Below are positions 1-7,385 of a stretch of DNA of 21,327 bases, in pieces (within the stretch, counting starts at the first letter, position 1; every line of letters starts with the position of its first letter). Source of the DNA: Geobacter sp. UBA698 (GTDB taxonomy: Bacteria > Desulfobacterota > Desulfuromonadia > Geobacterales > Pseudopelobacteraceae). The notes beneath the pieces are model-generated. The model saw only the letters and a program-made list of their open reading frames with translations. It was not told where the DNA came from and made no database searches. The translations under genes were made by a program, and so were the position numbers. The stretch is from contig DBMM01000120.1 in the NCBI GenBank assembly GCA_002298925.1, positions 1 through 21,327 on the forward strand, given 5' to 3'.

Positions 1-816
1 GGAGCGATAAGCAAAGAACTTTTCGAGAGCAAGTTTTTCGGATATGAACGCGGCGCCTTTACGGGGGCTGATCCACGCGGGAGGAAGGGCGTTTTTGAAT
101 GTGCCAATGGGGGGACACTTTTCCTGGACGAGGTTGGAGAAATGCCCTTGGAGATTCAGGCCGCACTTTTGCGAGTGTTGGAAACAGGTCGTTTCAACCA
201 GGTCGGCTCTGACAAGGAAATCTCCACGAACTGCAGAATTATCGCGGCAACAAATCGGTCCCTGTCTGATGAGATTCTGCGCGGTACCTTCAGGGCCGAC
301 CTGTATTACAGGCTCGGTGTTGCCAAGTTTGACATACCTCCTTTGAGAGAGCGTCCCGATGATATTCCGGTTCTCGTTCAGCGCACCATGTTGTCGTTAT
401 GTCGCAAACACGACATGCAGCCGACGACCGTCACGCCAGAAGCGATGGAATTACTGCTCGGCTACAGCTGGCCGGGAAATGGACGCGAGATCAGGAACGT
501 CATCGAGTCGGCCATGATCTGTGGTGGTGATAACATCAGTGTCCAGGATCTGCCCATCAACATCAAATATTCTCAAACTCCTCAAGATCCCCCCCAAAAA
601 ACAGAAATGAATCTGGCGGTGGCAAAGGAGTTGGATTCCGGGCCCGTCGATTACAGAATTAACGCAAATATTTCACAACGCGAGGCTCACCTGATCATTA
701 CCACACTGGAAAAATATAAGGACATAACCCGAGCCAGTGAAGCGCTGGGAGTATCCAGAGCAACTTTTTACAGGAAGTGCAAAGCCCACGGAGTTACGCC
801 GAGTAACTACACCTAG
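1..816 (+). CDS. Sigma-54-dependent transcriptional regulator, C-terminal part (5' end outside window)
   Basis: The reading frame is open from base 1, so the N-terminal sensor/receiver domain and the Walker A loop lie to the left of the window. The visible 271 residues start inside the AAA+ domain. The sigma-54 contact loop GAFTGA is at 52-69, followed by the Walker B stretch GGTLFLDE and the IIAATNR sensor I segment. The usual WPGNVREL motif reads WPGNGREI here. The protein ends in a Fis-type helix-turn-helix (ITRASEALGVSRATFYRK). Proteins of this class hydrolyse ATP to remodel sigma-54 holoenzyme at -24/-12 promoters. It is probably an NtrC-type response regulator, but the input domain cannot be seen. 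The stop at 814-816 is followed by a 105-nt gap before a kinase gene on the same strand, so it may act in the same signalling locus; that is inference. Confidence 0.93.
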   Translation, partial: GAISKELFESKFFGYERGAFTGADPRGRKGVFECANGGTLFLDEVGEMPLEIQAALLRVLETGRFNQVGSDKEISTNCRIIAATNRSLSDEILRGTFRADLYYRLGVAKFDIPPLRERPDDIPVLVQRTMLSLCRKHDMQPTTVTPEAMELLLGYSWPGNGREIRNVIESAMICGGDNISVQDLPINIKYSQTPQDPPQKTEMNLAVAKELDSGPVDYRINANISQREAHLIITTLEKYKDITRASEALGVSRATFYRKCKAHGVTPSNYT

Positions 817-822
817 TCCACT

Positions 823-837
823 GCCCGGATAGCTCAG
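823..837 (+). other. 15-nt tRNA-5'-end-like sequence
   Basis: GCCCGGATAGCTCAG matches the 5' end of tRNA-Phe-type genes as I remember them (acceptor strand, TA, then the first D-stem bases). No D-stem closure, anticodon arm or T-arm follows, so this is not a tRNA gene. It may be a short remnant or chance similarity. Confidence 0.25.
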
Positions 838-843
838 CTCCAG

Positions 844-870
844 TAATCGGTGTTTCTTTTCTGCCGATAA
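844..870 (+). promoter_or_regulatory. Candidate sigma-28 (FliA)-type promoter upstream of the histidine kinase
   Basis: GCCGATAA at 863-870 is identical to the enterobacterial FliA -10 element. Eleven bases upstream, the correct spacing, lies TAATCGGT at 844-851, which matches TAAAGTTT at only four of eight positions. The site is in the right place to drive the kinase operon, whose start codon is about 50 nt downstream. The evidence is one exact half-site and correct spacing only. Confidence 0.3.
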
Positions 871-891
871 TCTCATCGTCCCACCGAAGTT

Positions 892-910
892 CCTCTTCCC
901 AAGAGGGAGG
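892..910 (+). promoter_or_regulatory. Hairpin overlapping the Shine-Dalgarno region of the histidine kinase gene
   Basis: CCTCTT (892-897) and AAGAGG (901-906) form a perfect 6-bp inverted repeat around a CCC loop. The right arm runs into the purine-rich ribosome binding site GGGAGG (905-910) ahead of the ATG at 922. Folding would partly occlude the site. The loop is short and the effect on translation is not known. Confidence 0.35.
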
Positions 911-921
911 TGGCAGTTATC

Positions 922-2415
922 ATGAAAGCAACCCTTAAGAATAATTCCGATTCCGCAACCGGTCCAATTTCAACCAATCTCAACAGGTTAATAACGCATT
1001 TTGCACTTGCGTTGACCCTGCTCTTTTCCCTTACAATCATATTGATCTACACCTATTTCATGACATATGAGGCTGCCAAGGAGCAGATACTGGATGTCGG
1101 CGGTGAGATGTTCACCAAGGTTGTAAAGGACGTAATCGGTTTCATGGCGATGATGGATACACGGGTCAAGGCTGGCGAAATCCCGCTAGCAGAGGCACAG
1201 GAACTTGTCCGTGAATATGTCAACGGACCGAAGAAAGCGGATGGCAGCAGGGATATTTCGAAATCAAAAATGTCGGTCGATGATTACATGTATGTGTGGG
1301 CTTTTTCCTATAAACATGAAAAAGGCATCCTCACCATGCATCCGTTCAATATGGAGGGCGCCAACTGGTGGAATTATCAAGTTAAAGGTCGCTATACTGT
1401 TCAAGAATCGTGGGACAACATAAATAACACCGGCCGCGTCTTTCGCCAGATATGGCAAAACCCGGGTGAACCAGTTTACACGTTCATTGCCTATCAAGCA
1501 TATTTCGAGCCGTGGGACTGGATCGTGGGGTGTGGCGGCAGGGAAGAGATCATCTATCAAAGAAGATTGGAAGGGTTGAAGGGAAGGTTTTTAAAGGTAG
1601 CGGCGATCTTTTTTCTGATATCCGGCATTCATGCATACTCGTTCACCCGTGTGGAAATCGCGCGCAGACAGAGGGAGGAGGACATCAGAGAACTGAACAG
1701 AGGGCTCGAGCGGCGAGTGCAGGAACGAACGGTACAGCTGGAAGTCGCTAACAGGGAGCTCGATAGCTTTGCTTACTCTGTTTCCCATGATCTGCGGGCT
1801 CCCTTGCGGGCCATTGACGGATTCAGCGCGGCGCTGCTGGAGGATTACCAGGACAAGCTGGATGAGGAGGGAAAATCGTATCTGCGCTACCTCCAGGAAG
1901 GGAGCCACGAGATGAGTGATCTCATCGACGGTCTCTTGAAGCTCTCCCGGTCCACGCGGGGGGAAATAACAGTGGAACATGTTGACCTGTCGGCAATGGC
2001 AGGGTCCGTGGCAGAGAAACTACGCAAAGCGGAACCTGAACGGCAGGTGGCCGTTCAGATTGCGTCGGAGGCAGAGGCAGTTGCAGATCCACGTCTGCTC
2101 AAGGTTGTCATGGATAATCTTCTTGGCAATGCCTGGAAATACACAAGCCAGACTACCGGGGCAAGCATCGAATTCGGAGTTGCCGAACAGGAAGGCAAGA
2201 CAGTTTACTTCGTCCGGGACAACGGCTCGGGCTTCGACATGGCTTACGCCGACAAGCTCTTTCTCCCCTTCCACCGGCTGCATAAGACGAGCGAGTTCCC
2301 GGGCATCGGCATCGGTCTGGCGACAGTACAGCGGATCATCCAACGTCACGGCGGACGAATCTGGGCGCAATCAGCGGTGGGGGAAGGGGCTACGTTCTAT
2401 TTTACCCTGGGATAG
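922..2415 (+). CDS. Membrane histidine kinase with extracytoplasmic single-Cache sensor domain
   Basis: This is a sensor kinase of about 497 residues. A first membrane helix (about 25-46) is followed by an extracytoplasmic Cache-like domain of about 175 residues containing DYMYVW and MHPFN, which is typical of small-ligand sensors. A second helix (about 222-240) leads into a short coiled coil and then the kinase core. The H-box is SYSVSHDLRAPLRAIDGFS, with the phospho-accepting His near residue 289. The N-box (DNLLGNAWKY), G1 (DNGSGFD) and G2 (GIGIGLA) are intact. The kinase core resembles those of bacteriophytochrome-type kinases that pair with Rcp1-like regulators, which is what lies downstream. 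I chose the ATG at 922 because it sits 11 nt after GGGAGG; an in-frame GTG at 910 overlaps that site. The ligand is unknown. The gene is first in an operon of three. Confidence 0.93.
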   Translation: MKATLKNNSDSATGPISTNLNRLITHFALALTLLFSLTIILIYTYFMTYEAAKEQILDVGGEMFTKVVKDVIGFMAMMDTRVKAGEIPLAEAQELVREYVNGPKKADGSRDISKSKMSVDDYMYVWAFSYKHEKGILTMHPFNMEGANWWNYQVKGRYTVQESWDNINNTGRVFRQIWQNPGEPVYTFIAYQAYFEPWDWIVGCGGREEIIYQRRLEGLKGRFLKVAAIFFLISGIHAYSFTRVEIARRQREEDIRELNRGLERRVQERTVQLEVANRELDSFAYSVSHDLRAPLRAIDGFSAALLEDYQDKLDEEGKSYLRYLQEGSHEMSDLIDGLLKLSRSTRGEITVEHVDLSAMAGSVAEKLRKAEPERQVAVQIASEAEAVADPRLLKVVMDNLLGNAWKYTSQTTGASIEFGVAEQEGKTVYFVRDNGSGFDMAYADKLFLPFHRLHKTSEFPGIGIGLATVQRIIQRHGGRIWAQSAVGEGATFYFTLG

Positions 2416-2428
2416 GAAGTGGGCATAC

Positions 2429-2884
2429 ATGAAAAATAAAATCATACTCCTCGTGGAAGACAACCCCAAGGATGAGGTCCTCACGCTACGTGCGCTCAAG
2501 AAATGCAATCTGGCCAACGAAATCATGGTGGTTCGTGACGGGGCCGAGGCGCTGGATTACCTCTTCGCCAAAGCCGACTATGCCGGTCGTTACGTGGAAG
2601 ATTTACCTACGGTGGTTCTTCTGGATCTCAAACTCCCCAAGATCGACGGTCTTGAAGTCCTGCGTCAGATTCGGGGCGATGAACGGACCCGACGATTGCC
2701 GGTGGTAATTCTCACTTCTTCGGATGAAGAAAAGGATATTATTGCCGGTTACGAGCTGGGGGCCAACAGCTATGTGCGCAAACCGGTTGCATTCGATGAC
2801 TTCAGCAGGGCTGTCGCTGAGCTGGGGCGCTACTGGTTGATCACCAATGAGCCACTGCCCAAAGAAGGGGGTAAGGCGAAATGA
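2429..2884 (+). CDS. Rcp1-like single-domain response regulator
   Basis: This is a 151-residue stand-alone receiver. Acidic pocket residues E10 and D11 are present, the phospho-acceptor is D66 (VVLLDLKLP), the switch Thr is T96 and the conserved Lys is K118 (YVRKPV). An insertion between helix 2 and strand 3 (around LFAKADYAGRYVED) is typical of Rcp1-type regulators that partner phytochrome-like kinases. There is no output domain, so it acts by protein contact or as a phosphotransfer intermediate. It begins 13 nt after the kinase stop; the ATG at 2429 has the purine-rich stretch GGAAGTGGG upstream. Its TGA overlaps the ATG of the next gene (ATGA at 2881-2884), which implies translational coupling and a shared pathway. 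Confidence 0.93.
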   Translation: MKNKIILLVEDNPKDEVLTLRALKKCNLANEIMVVRDGAEALDYLFAKADYAGRYVEDLPTVVLLDLKLPKIDGLEVLRQIRGDERTRRLPVVILTSSDEEKDIIAGYELGANSYVRKPVAFDDFSRAVAELGRYWLITNEPLPKEGGKAK

Positions 2885-4020
2885 CAGAGCCTCTGCATGT
2901 GCTGATCATTGACGATGCCGAGCGGGATGCCCTGCTGCTGCTCCGGGCTCTGCGCAAGGGAGGGATCGAGGCTGAATCGGTACGTGTCGATACTGCCGAG
3001 GCCATGGAAAAAGTGATGGCGGACGCGAGATGGGATGTGGCGATCTGCGATTGCCGCATGCCGGACTTCACCGTTGAAGAGGCTTTGGCGATATGGCAGA
3101 GGGATGGGAAAGACCAGCCATTTATTGCGGTTTCGGGAGCAATCGGAGAGGAGGAGGCGGTGGCACTCTTGAAGGCGGGAGCCCACGATTTTATCAAGAA
3201 AGACAACTTTGCCCGCCTGGTGCCTGCCATCGAACGCGAACTGAGGGACTCCGCGGATCGTCATGCTCGAAAAGAAGCTGAAGAGTTGCTCCGCCACAGC
3301 GAGATACGCCGCATCCAACTACAAACGGAATTAAATTGCGCTGCCGAAATGCAGAGAAATTTGCTTCCCAGGGAAGCACCTGTTCTGCCCGGTTTTGAAA
3401 TCGCGGCGCTCTGCTTGCCTGCCCGCCAGGTAGGCGGTGATTTCTACGACTGGCAGGAAACTACAGCGGGGATTCTGACGCTGACTTTTGGTGATGTCAT
3501 GGGGAAGGGCTTGGCAGCTGCCATGCTGATGACCACGGTCAGGGCGACGCTGCGGGCGGTCACCCTGCGCGTCCAGCCATCCCTTGCCGTGCAACTTGCC
3601 GAACAGTCCCTTCGCCAGGACCTTAACAACTCTGAAAGCTTCGTGACACTGTTTCTGGCACGACTCAATGTAGATGCTTCACTGATGACATATGTGGACT
3701 GTGGCCATGGATTTGCTTTCATGCGACGTCGTGACGGTAGCGTAGAAGAGCTCCTGCCGAGAGGGATACCTTTGGGGGTCCCGTCCAAGGAGGAATATCA
3801 GGAGGGTGGTTGTGTCTTTGGAAAGGGGGATGCTTTCGTGCTGTACAGCGATGGGCTGATTGATGCGTTGCCGGATCTTACTCTTGATAATGAAGCCTTG
3901 GCTGCCCGAATAGCGGGAACGTCGTCCGCCAATGAAATAGTGGATCGTCTGGCATCGATGGTAGTGTCCTGCTCTCCATTGATTGATGACATAACCGTGC
4001 TTGTGGTTCTCAAAATATAG
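2881..4020 (+). CDS. Response regulator with PP2C (SpoIIE/RsbU-like) serine phosphatase output
   Basis: The 379-residue protein has an N-terminal receiver (1-120) with D11/D12, phospho-acceptor D57 in AICDCRMP, and lysines K106/K107. A helical linker (about 120-158) with AAEMQRNLLP leads to a PP2C phosphatase domain. The metal-binding motifs are present: GGDFYD (185-190), FGDVMGKG (203-210), YSDG and a terminal IDDITVLVV. In this family phosphorylation of the receiver controls dephosphorylation of an anti-sigma-factor antagonist or similar Ser/Thr-phosphoprotein. No anti-sigma kinase or STAS antagonist gene is present in the window, so the substrate is unknown. The start overlaps the preceding regulator's stop. 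Only 13 nt separate its end from the convergent DUF445 gene. Confidence 0.92.
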   Translation: MTEPLHVLIIDDAERDALLLLRALRKGGIEAESVRVDTAEAMEKVMADARWDVAICDCRMPDFTVEEALAIWQRDGKDQPFIAVSGAIGEEEAVALLKAGAHDFIKKDNFARLVPAIERELRDSADRHARKEAEELLRHSEIRRIQLQTELNCAAEMQRNLLPREAPVLPGFEIAALCLPARQVGGDFYDWQETTAGILTLTFGDVMGKGLAAAMLMTTVRATLRAVTLRVQPSLAVQLAEQSLRQDLNNSESFVTLFLARLNVDASLMTYVDCGHGFAFMRRRDGSVEELLPRGIPLGVPSKEEYQEGGCVFGKGDAFVLYSDGLIDALPDLTLDNEALAARIAGTSSANEIVDRLASMVVSCSPLIDDITVLVVLKI

Positions 4021-4033
4021 AGTTTATCTTGCA

Positions 4034-5296
4034 TTAATGTAGCAACAAGCCGACTGCATGGAGCAGCAATCCGATCATGCCGCCGACCAACGTTCCGTTC
4101 ATGCGTATGAACTGCAGATCGGAACCGATACTCAACTCAATTTCACTGACATAGTCATCTGTCTCCCATTCCTGCACTGTTTCCGAAATGTGTTTTGCAA
4201 TTGCGGTGCGGACCGTATCCCCATAGTTGATTACCAGCGTTTCCAGGTGCTCGTTCAAGGAATCTTTCAATTCCCGGTTTTTTGCCAGGGTCCTTCCAAA
4301 GCCTTTAATTGCCTCCGCTGCTTTCTCCCGGATTTTTGAGTCGGGCCGTTTGAGATCATTGCACACCCAGGCTTTGAGGTCGTTTCCGAGATTTCTCACG
4401 TAATCGGATATAAACGTGTCGTGTACGGCTTCCAGCTTGATGGTCTCGATTTGAGTTCGCAATAGCTGGTCGGATTTCAGTCTGACAATAAAATCCGTCA
4501 CGGTACTGTCGAATGACTGCCTGAGCTTATGCTCGGGATCGATGCTGACATTCTGAATATATTCGTTGATGCTTCTGACGATCTTTTCACCGGCTCCCTT
4601 TGAAAACTGGTCCCGGTTGGGGATGAACTGGCTGAGGAGCGGATATTCCTTTTTAACCAGATTGTCGATGGAATTGGCCAGCTTGACTTGCGCTTCCGGT
4701 GTTGAAATCCAGGAGGCAAACCGAGACAGCATTTCATCAAGAACTATCTGATGGCGATTGCCATTTCTGAGCGTATCGAGAAGTGTCCCTGCTGAAGAGG
4801 AGAGATCGAAGTTTTCAATCCGGTTGCAAAGTGCGGCCAGCAGCAGCTTTTGAACGCGGTCGTCGTCAATAAAATCCAGGGAGTCAGATAGTGCACGGCT
4901 CAAGCCTTTGGCCAGAGCATCGGCATTGTTGCCTGACACCAGATATGCGCTCAGACGCTCTGCCGGATTGTACTCTCTCAGCTTGGCGGTCAAGGTTTCG
5001 GGAGCAAGGAACTTGTCCCGGATAAAGCCGGCCAGATTCCCGGCAATTGCCTCCTTCTTGTTTTTGATTATGGCGGTATGCGGAATCGGAATCCCCAGAG
5101 GGTGCCTGAAAAGGGCTACAACGGCAAACCAGTCCGCCAGGGCGCCGACCATGGCCGCTTCAGAAAAAGCGGCAATCCATTCCCAGGCACCATGCCCTTT
5201 CTGGGTACGTGCAACCACAAAAAGTATCGCCGCTGCGATCATCAAACCGGTGGCAATTGTTTTGTTTCTGACCAGCATGTTTTTTTTGTTATCCAC
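4034..5296 (-). CDS. DUF445 family membrane-anchored protein
   Basis: The 420-residue protein has the YjiN/DUF445 signature near its N-terminus: a first membrane helix (about 14-28), then a segment with EAAMVGALADWFAVVALF and PHTAII, followed by a long helical, charged, probably coiled region. A hydrophobic C-terminal helix (GGMIGLLLHAVGLLLH) would give a second anchor. The biochemical role of the family is unknown. I chose the GTG at 5296 because GGAG lies 7 nt upstream; the next in-frame ATG (codon 7) follows a run of A with no ribosome binding site. The gene lies 57 nt downstream of the cobalamin block on the same strand. It may be co-transcribed, but nothing links it to cobalamin synthesis. 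Confidence 0.88.
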   Translation of the reverse strand: MDNKKNMLVRNKTIATGLMIAAAILFVVARTQKGHGAWEWIAAFSEAAMVGALADWFAVVALFRHPLGIPIPHTAIIKNKKEAIAGNLAGFIRDKFLAPETLTAKLREYNPAERLSAYLVSGNNADALAKGLSRALSDSLDFIDDDRVQKLLLAALCNRIENFDLSSSAGTLLDTLRNGNRHQIVLDEMLSRFASWISTPEAQVKLANSIDNLVKKEYPLLSQFIPNRDQFSKGAGEKIVRSINEYIQNVSIDPEHKLRQSFDSTVTDFIVRLKSDQLLRTQIETIKLEAVHDTFISDYVRNLGNDLKAWVCNDLKRPDSKIREKAAEAIKGFGRTLAKNRELKDSLNEHLETLVINYGDTVRTAIAKHISETVQEWETDDYVSEIELSIGSDLQFIRMNGTLVGGMIGLLLHAVGLLLH

Positions 5297-5353
5297 CCAT
5301 TGTCTCCATGTTTATCTGTTATCTCGCGATTTCAAACAGTTGATGGTTTACTT

Positions 5354-6430
5354 TTAATCCAGGATTTCCTGCAGTCCTGCGATCAGGCGCCGGTTTTCGT
5401 CGGCTGTCCTGACGGCGACCCGAAAAAAGCGGTTGGACAGCCCGCAGAAGCTGGCGCAGTCGCGGATCAGCAGGCGCTGACGCAGCAGGCGGCTCTGCAA
5501 TTCCCCGGAGGTCAGTCCGCCGTCAATTTCCACCAGCAGGAAGTTGGCGCAGGAAGGATAGACGGTCAGTTGCGGCAGGCCGGCAAGTTGGTCGGCCAGA
5601 ATGCGGCGCTGCTCGGCGACATAAGCGATCGTTCTCAGGCTGTAGTCGCGGTCGTGCAGGGCCGCCAGACCAGCCTCCTGGGCCAGGGTGTTGACACTCC
5701 AGGGACCACCCAGAGCGTCAAGTCGCCCGATCAGCTCGGGGCAGGCCAGGGCATAGCCCAAGCGCAGGCCGGGGATGCCGTAGAATTTGGTCATGGAGCG
5801 CAGCACGATGCCGTGGCCATCAGCGGTGATGATTTTCTTGGCGGAATGTTCTTCGCAGAAGTCCATGAAGGCTTCGTCCAGCACGAAAAAAACGTTCGCT
5901 GTTTTGCAGACGCTGTAAACCCGTTCGATGACCTGTTTCGGATAAAGTCTGCCGCTGGGGTTGCCGGGGTTGCACAGGTAGAGGGCGTCGTATCCTGCGG
6001 CCAGTGTCTTTTCGAGCAGTTCCGGATCCAGGCTGAAGTTGTCATGGGGGCAGAGCGGCAGGTAGCTTACCTCCCAGCCGTGCTGGTTGAGGGCATTGGC
6101 GTATTCACTGAAGGCCGGTGCGATGATCAGGGCGCGGCGGCCGGAAAGCATGGCCGGAAGCTGGTAGATGATCTCGGTGGAGCCGTTGGCCACGGCGATC
6201 CGCTCCGGGGGGAGGGCGTGCGTGTCGGCCAGGGCCTGTTTCAGTTCCTGGCAGCTGTTGTCGGGATAGTGCACCAGGCTGTCAAGGGCGCTGACGATGG
6301 CTTCCCTGACCAGCGGCGAAATGCCCAGCGGGTTGATGCTGGCGGAAAAATCAATGGTGTCGGCGGGCGAGATGCCCAGTTGGCGCGCTACGGCGAAGAT
6401 GTTGCCGCCGTGGTCATACGTTTTTGACAT
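5354..6430 (-). CDS. cobD: Threonine-phosphate decarboxylase (CobD/CobC-type, PLP enzyme)
   Basis: This 358-residue fold-type I aminotransferase-like enzyme decarboxylates L-threonine O-3-phosphate to (R)-1-aminopropan-2-ol phosphate, the linker between the corrin ring and the nucleotide loop. The N-terminal HGGN and SASINPLG motifs, NGSTEIIYQLP, CNPGNPSG, LDEAFMDF and the PLP-binding lysine K215 in SMTKFYGIPGLRLGYA all fit this group; SASINPLG and HGGN favour CobD over histidinol-phosphate aminotransferase. It lies 4 nt downstream of cbiB, whose product uses the linker made here. Naming differs between organisms: this is cobD in Salmonella and cobC in Pseudomonas. Confidence 0.93.
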   Translation of the reverse strand: MSKTYDHGGNIFAVARQLGISPADTIDFSASINPLGISPLVREAIVSALDSLVHYPDNSCQELKQALADTHALPPERIAVANGSTEIIYQLPAMLSGRRALIIAPAFSEYANALNQHGWEVSYLPLCPHDNFSLDPELLEKTLAAGYDALYLCNPGNPSGRLYPKQVIERVYSVCKTANVFFVLDEAFMDFCEEHSAKKIITADGHGIVLRSMTKFYGIPGLRLGYALACPELIGRLDALGGPWSVNTLAQEAGLAALHDRDYSLRTIAYVAEQRRILADQLAGLPQLTVYPSCANFLLVEIDGGLTSGELQSRLLRQRLLIRDCASFCGLSNRFFRVAVRTADENRRLIAGLQEILD

Positions 6431-6434
6431 GGAA

Positions 6435-7385
6435 TTACCTCAGGCAGGCGAGCGCTGACAGGCTGACTGCGGCCATCAGCAGCGTGGTGGTGTACATCAG
6501 TCGGATCATGCCGCGGTAGGCGCGCTCGTCCAGCGGGTTGCGCGGGTCGCCGATATATTCTTTAGTCGATGGTCTGCCGCCGTAGCTGGACAGGCCGCCC
6601 AGCCGCACCCCCAGCGCACCGGCGGCCGCTGCTTCCGGATGGGCGCTGTTGGGCGAGGGGTGCTTGAGGCGGTCGCGCCGGGTCACTGCCAGCGCGTTGC
6701 GCGCCGAGAGCCCGACCAAAGGCGCGGCAACGATCATCAGCAGGGCTGTCAGGCGGGCCGGGATGAAGTTGGCCAGGTCGTCCATGCGGGCTGAGGCCCA
6801 GCCGAACTGCAGGTAACGTTCGTTTTTGTAGCCCACCATGGAATCCAGGGTGCTGACCGCCTTGAAGGCCATGGCCGCCACCGGCCCGCCCACGGACAGC
6901 CAGAACAGCGGCGCGATGATACCGTCGGAGGTGTTCTCGGCCACCGTTTCCACCAGGGCGCGCCAGATCTCGCTTTCATTCAAATGTTCCGTGTCTCGTC
7001 CGACAATATACGACAGATTGCGTCGCGCCGTGATGAAGTCTCCGCAGATCAGCGCCCGGGCCGCCCGGGCCGATTCATGGTGCAGCGAGCGTGCGGCCAG
7101 GCAGGTGGAGGAGATGATCACGCCGACTGCCAAGCCGACCAGGGAGGAAATTTGCGCGCAGCCCCACAGCAGCAGCCAGGTGGCGCCGGCCGTGCTCAGG
7201 ACGGTAATCAGCAGCAGCAGCACGCCGGCCGCACGCTGGCTGGTGATGGAGCTTCTCAGCGGGGTCTCAAGGGCGCTGATCATGCGTCCGATCTGAACCA
7301 CCGGGTGGGGCAGCCAGCGGGGGTCGCCCAGCAACAGGTCCAGCAGCAGCGCCAATGCAATCAGGGCGGGATCAGGGGCAAGCAC
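6435..7385 (-). CDS. cbiB: Adenosylcobinamide-phosphate synthase CbiB (CobD in Pseudomonas naming)
   Basis: This 316-residue integral membrane protein attaches aminopropanol (phosphate) to adenosylcobyric acid. Family hallmarks are LLLGDPRWLPHPVVQIGR at the N-terminus, ETVAENTSDGIIAPLFW, STLDSMVGYKNERY and a PSPNSAHPEAAAAGALG segment. Hydrophobic stretches at about 5-20, 55-90 and elsewhere fit a multi-pass inner-membrane enzyme. The start is a GTG at 7385, 14 nt inside the end of the upstream CbiH/CobJ-CobQ fusion, so the two are probably translationally coupled. Its neighbours catalyse the preceding step (cobyric acid formation) and make its co-substrate. Confidence 0.94.
   Translation of the reverse strand: MLAPDPALIALALLLDLLLGDPRWLPHPVVQIGRMISALETPLRSSITSQRAAGVLLLLITVLSTAGATWLLLWGCAQISSLVGLAVGVIISSTCLAARSLHHESARAARALICGDFITARRNLSYIVGRDTEHLNESEIWRALVETVAENTSDGIIAPLFWLSVGGPVAAMAFKAVSTLDSMVGYKNERYLQFGWASARMDDLANFIPARLTALLMIVAAPLVGLSARNALAVTRRDRLKHPSPNSAHPEAAAAGALGVRLGGLSSYGGRPSTKEYIGDPRNPLDERAYRGMIRLMYTTTLLMAAVSLSALACLR

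Noticed and set aside
5078..6427. Long plus-strand open frame opposite the DUF445 and cobD genes
   Set aside because: It is rich in Gly, Val, Gln and Ala without family motifs and lies antisense to a clear PLP decarboxylase; it is a shadow of codon bias.
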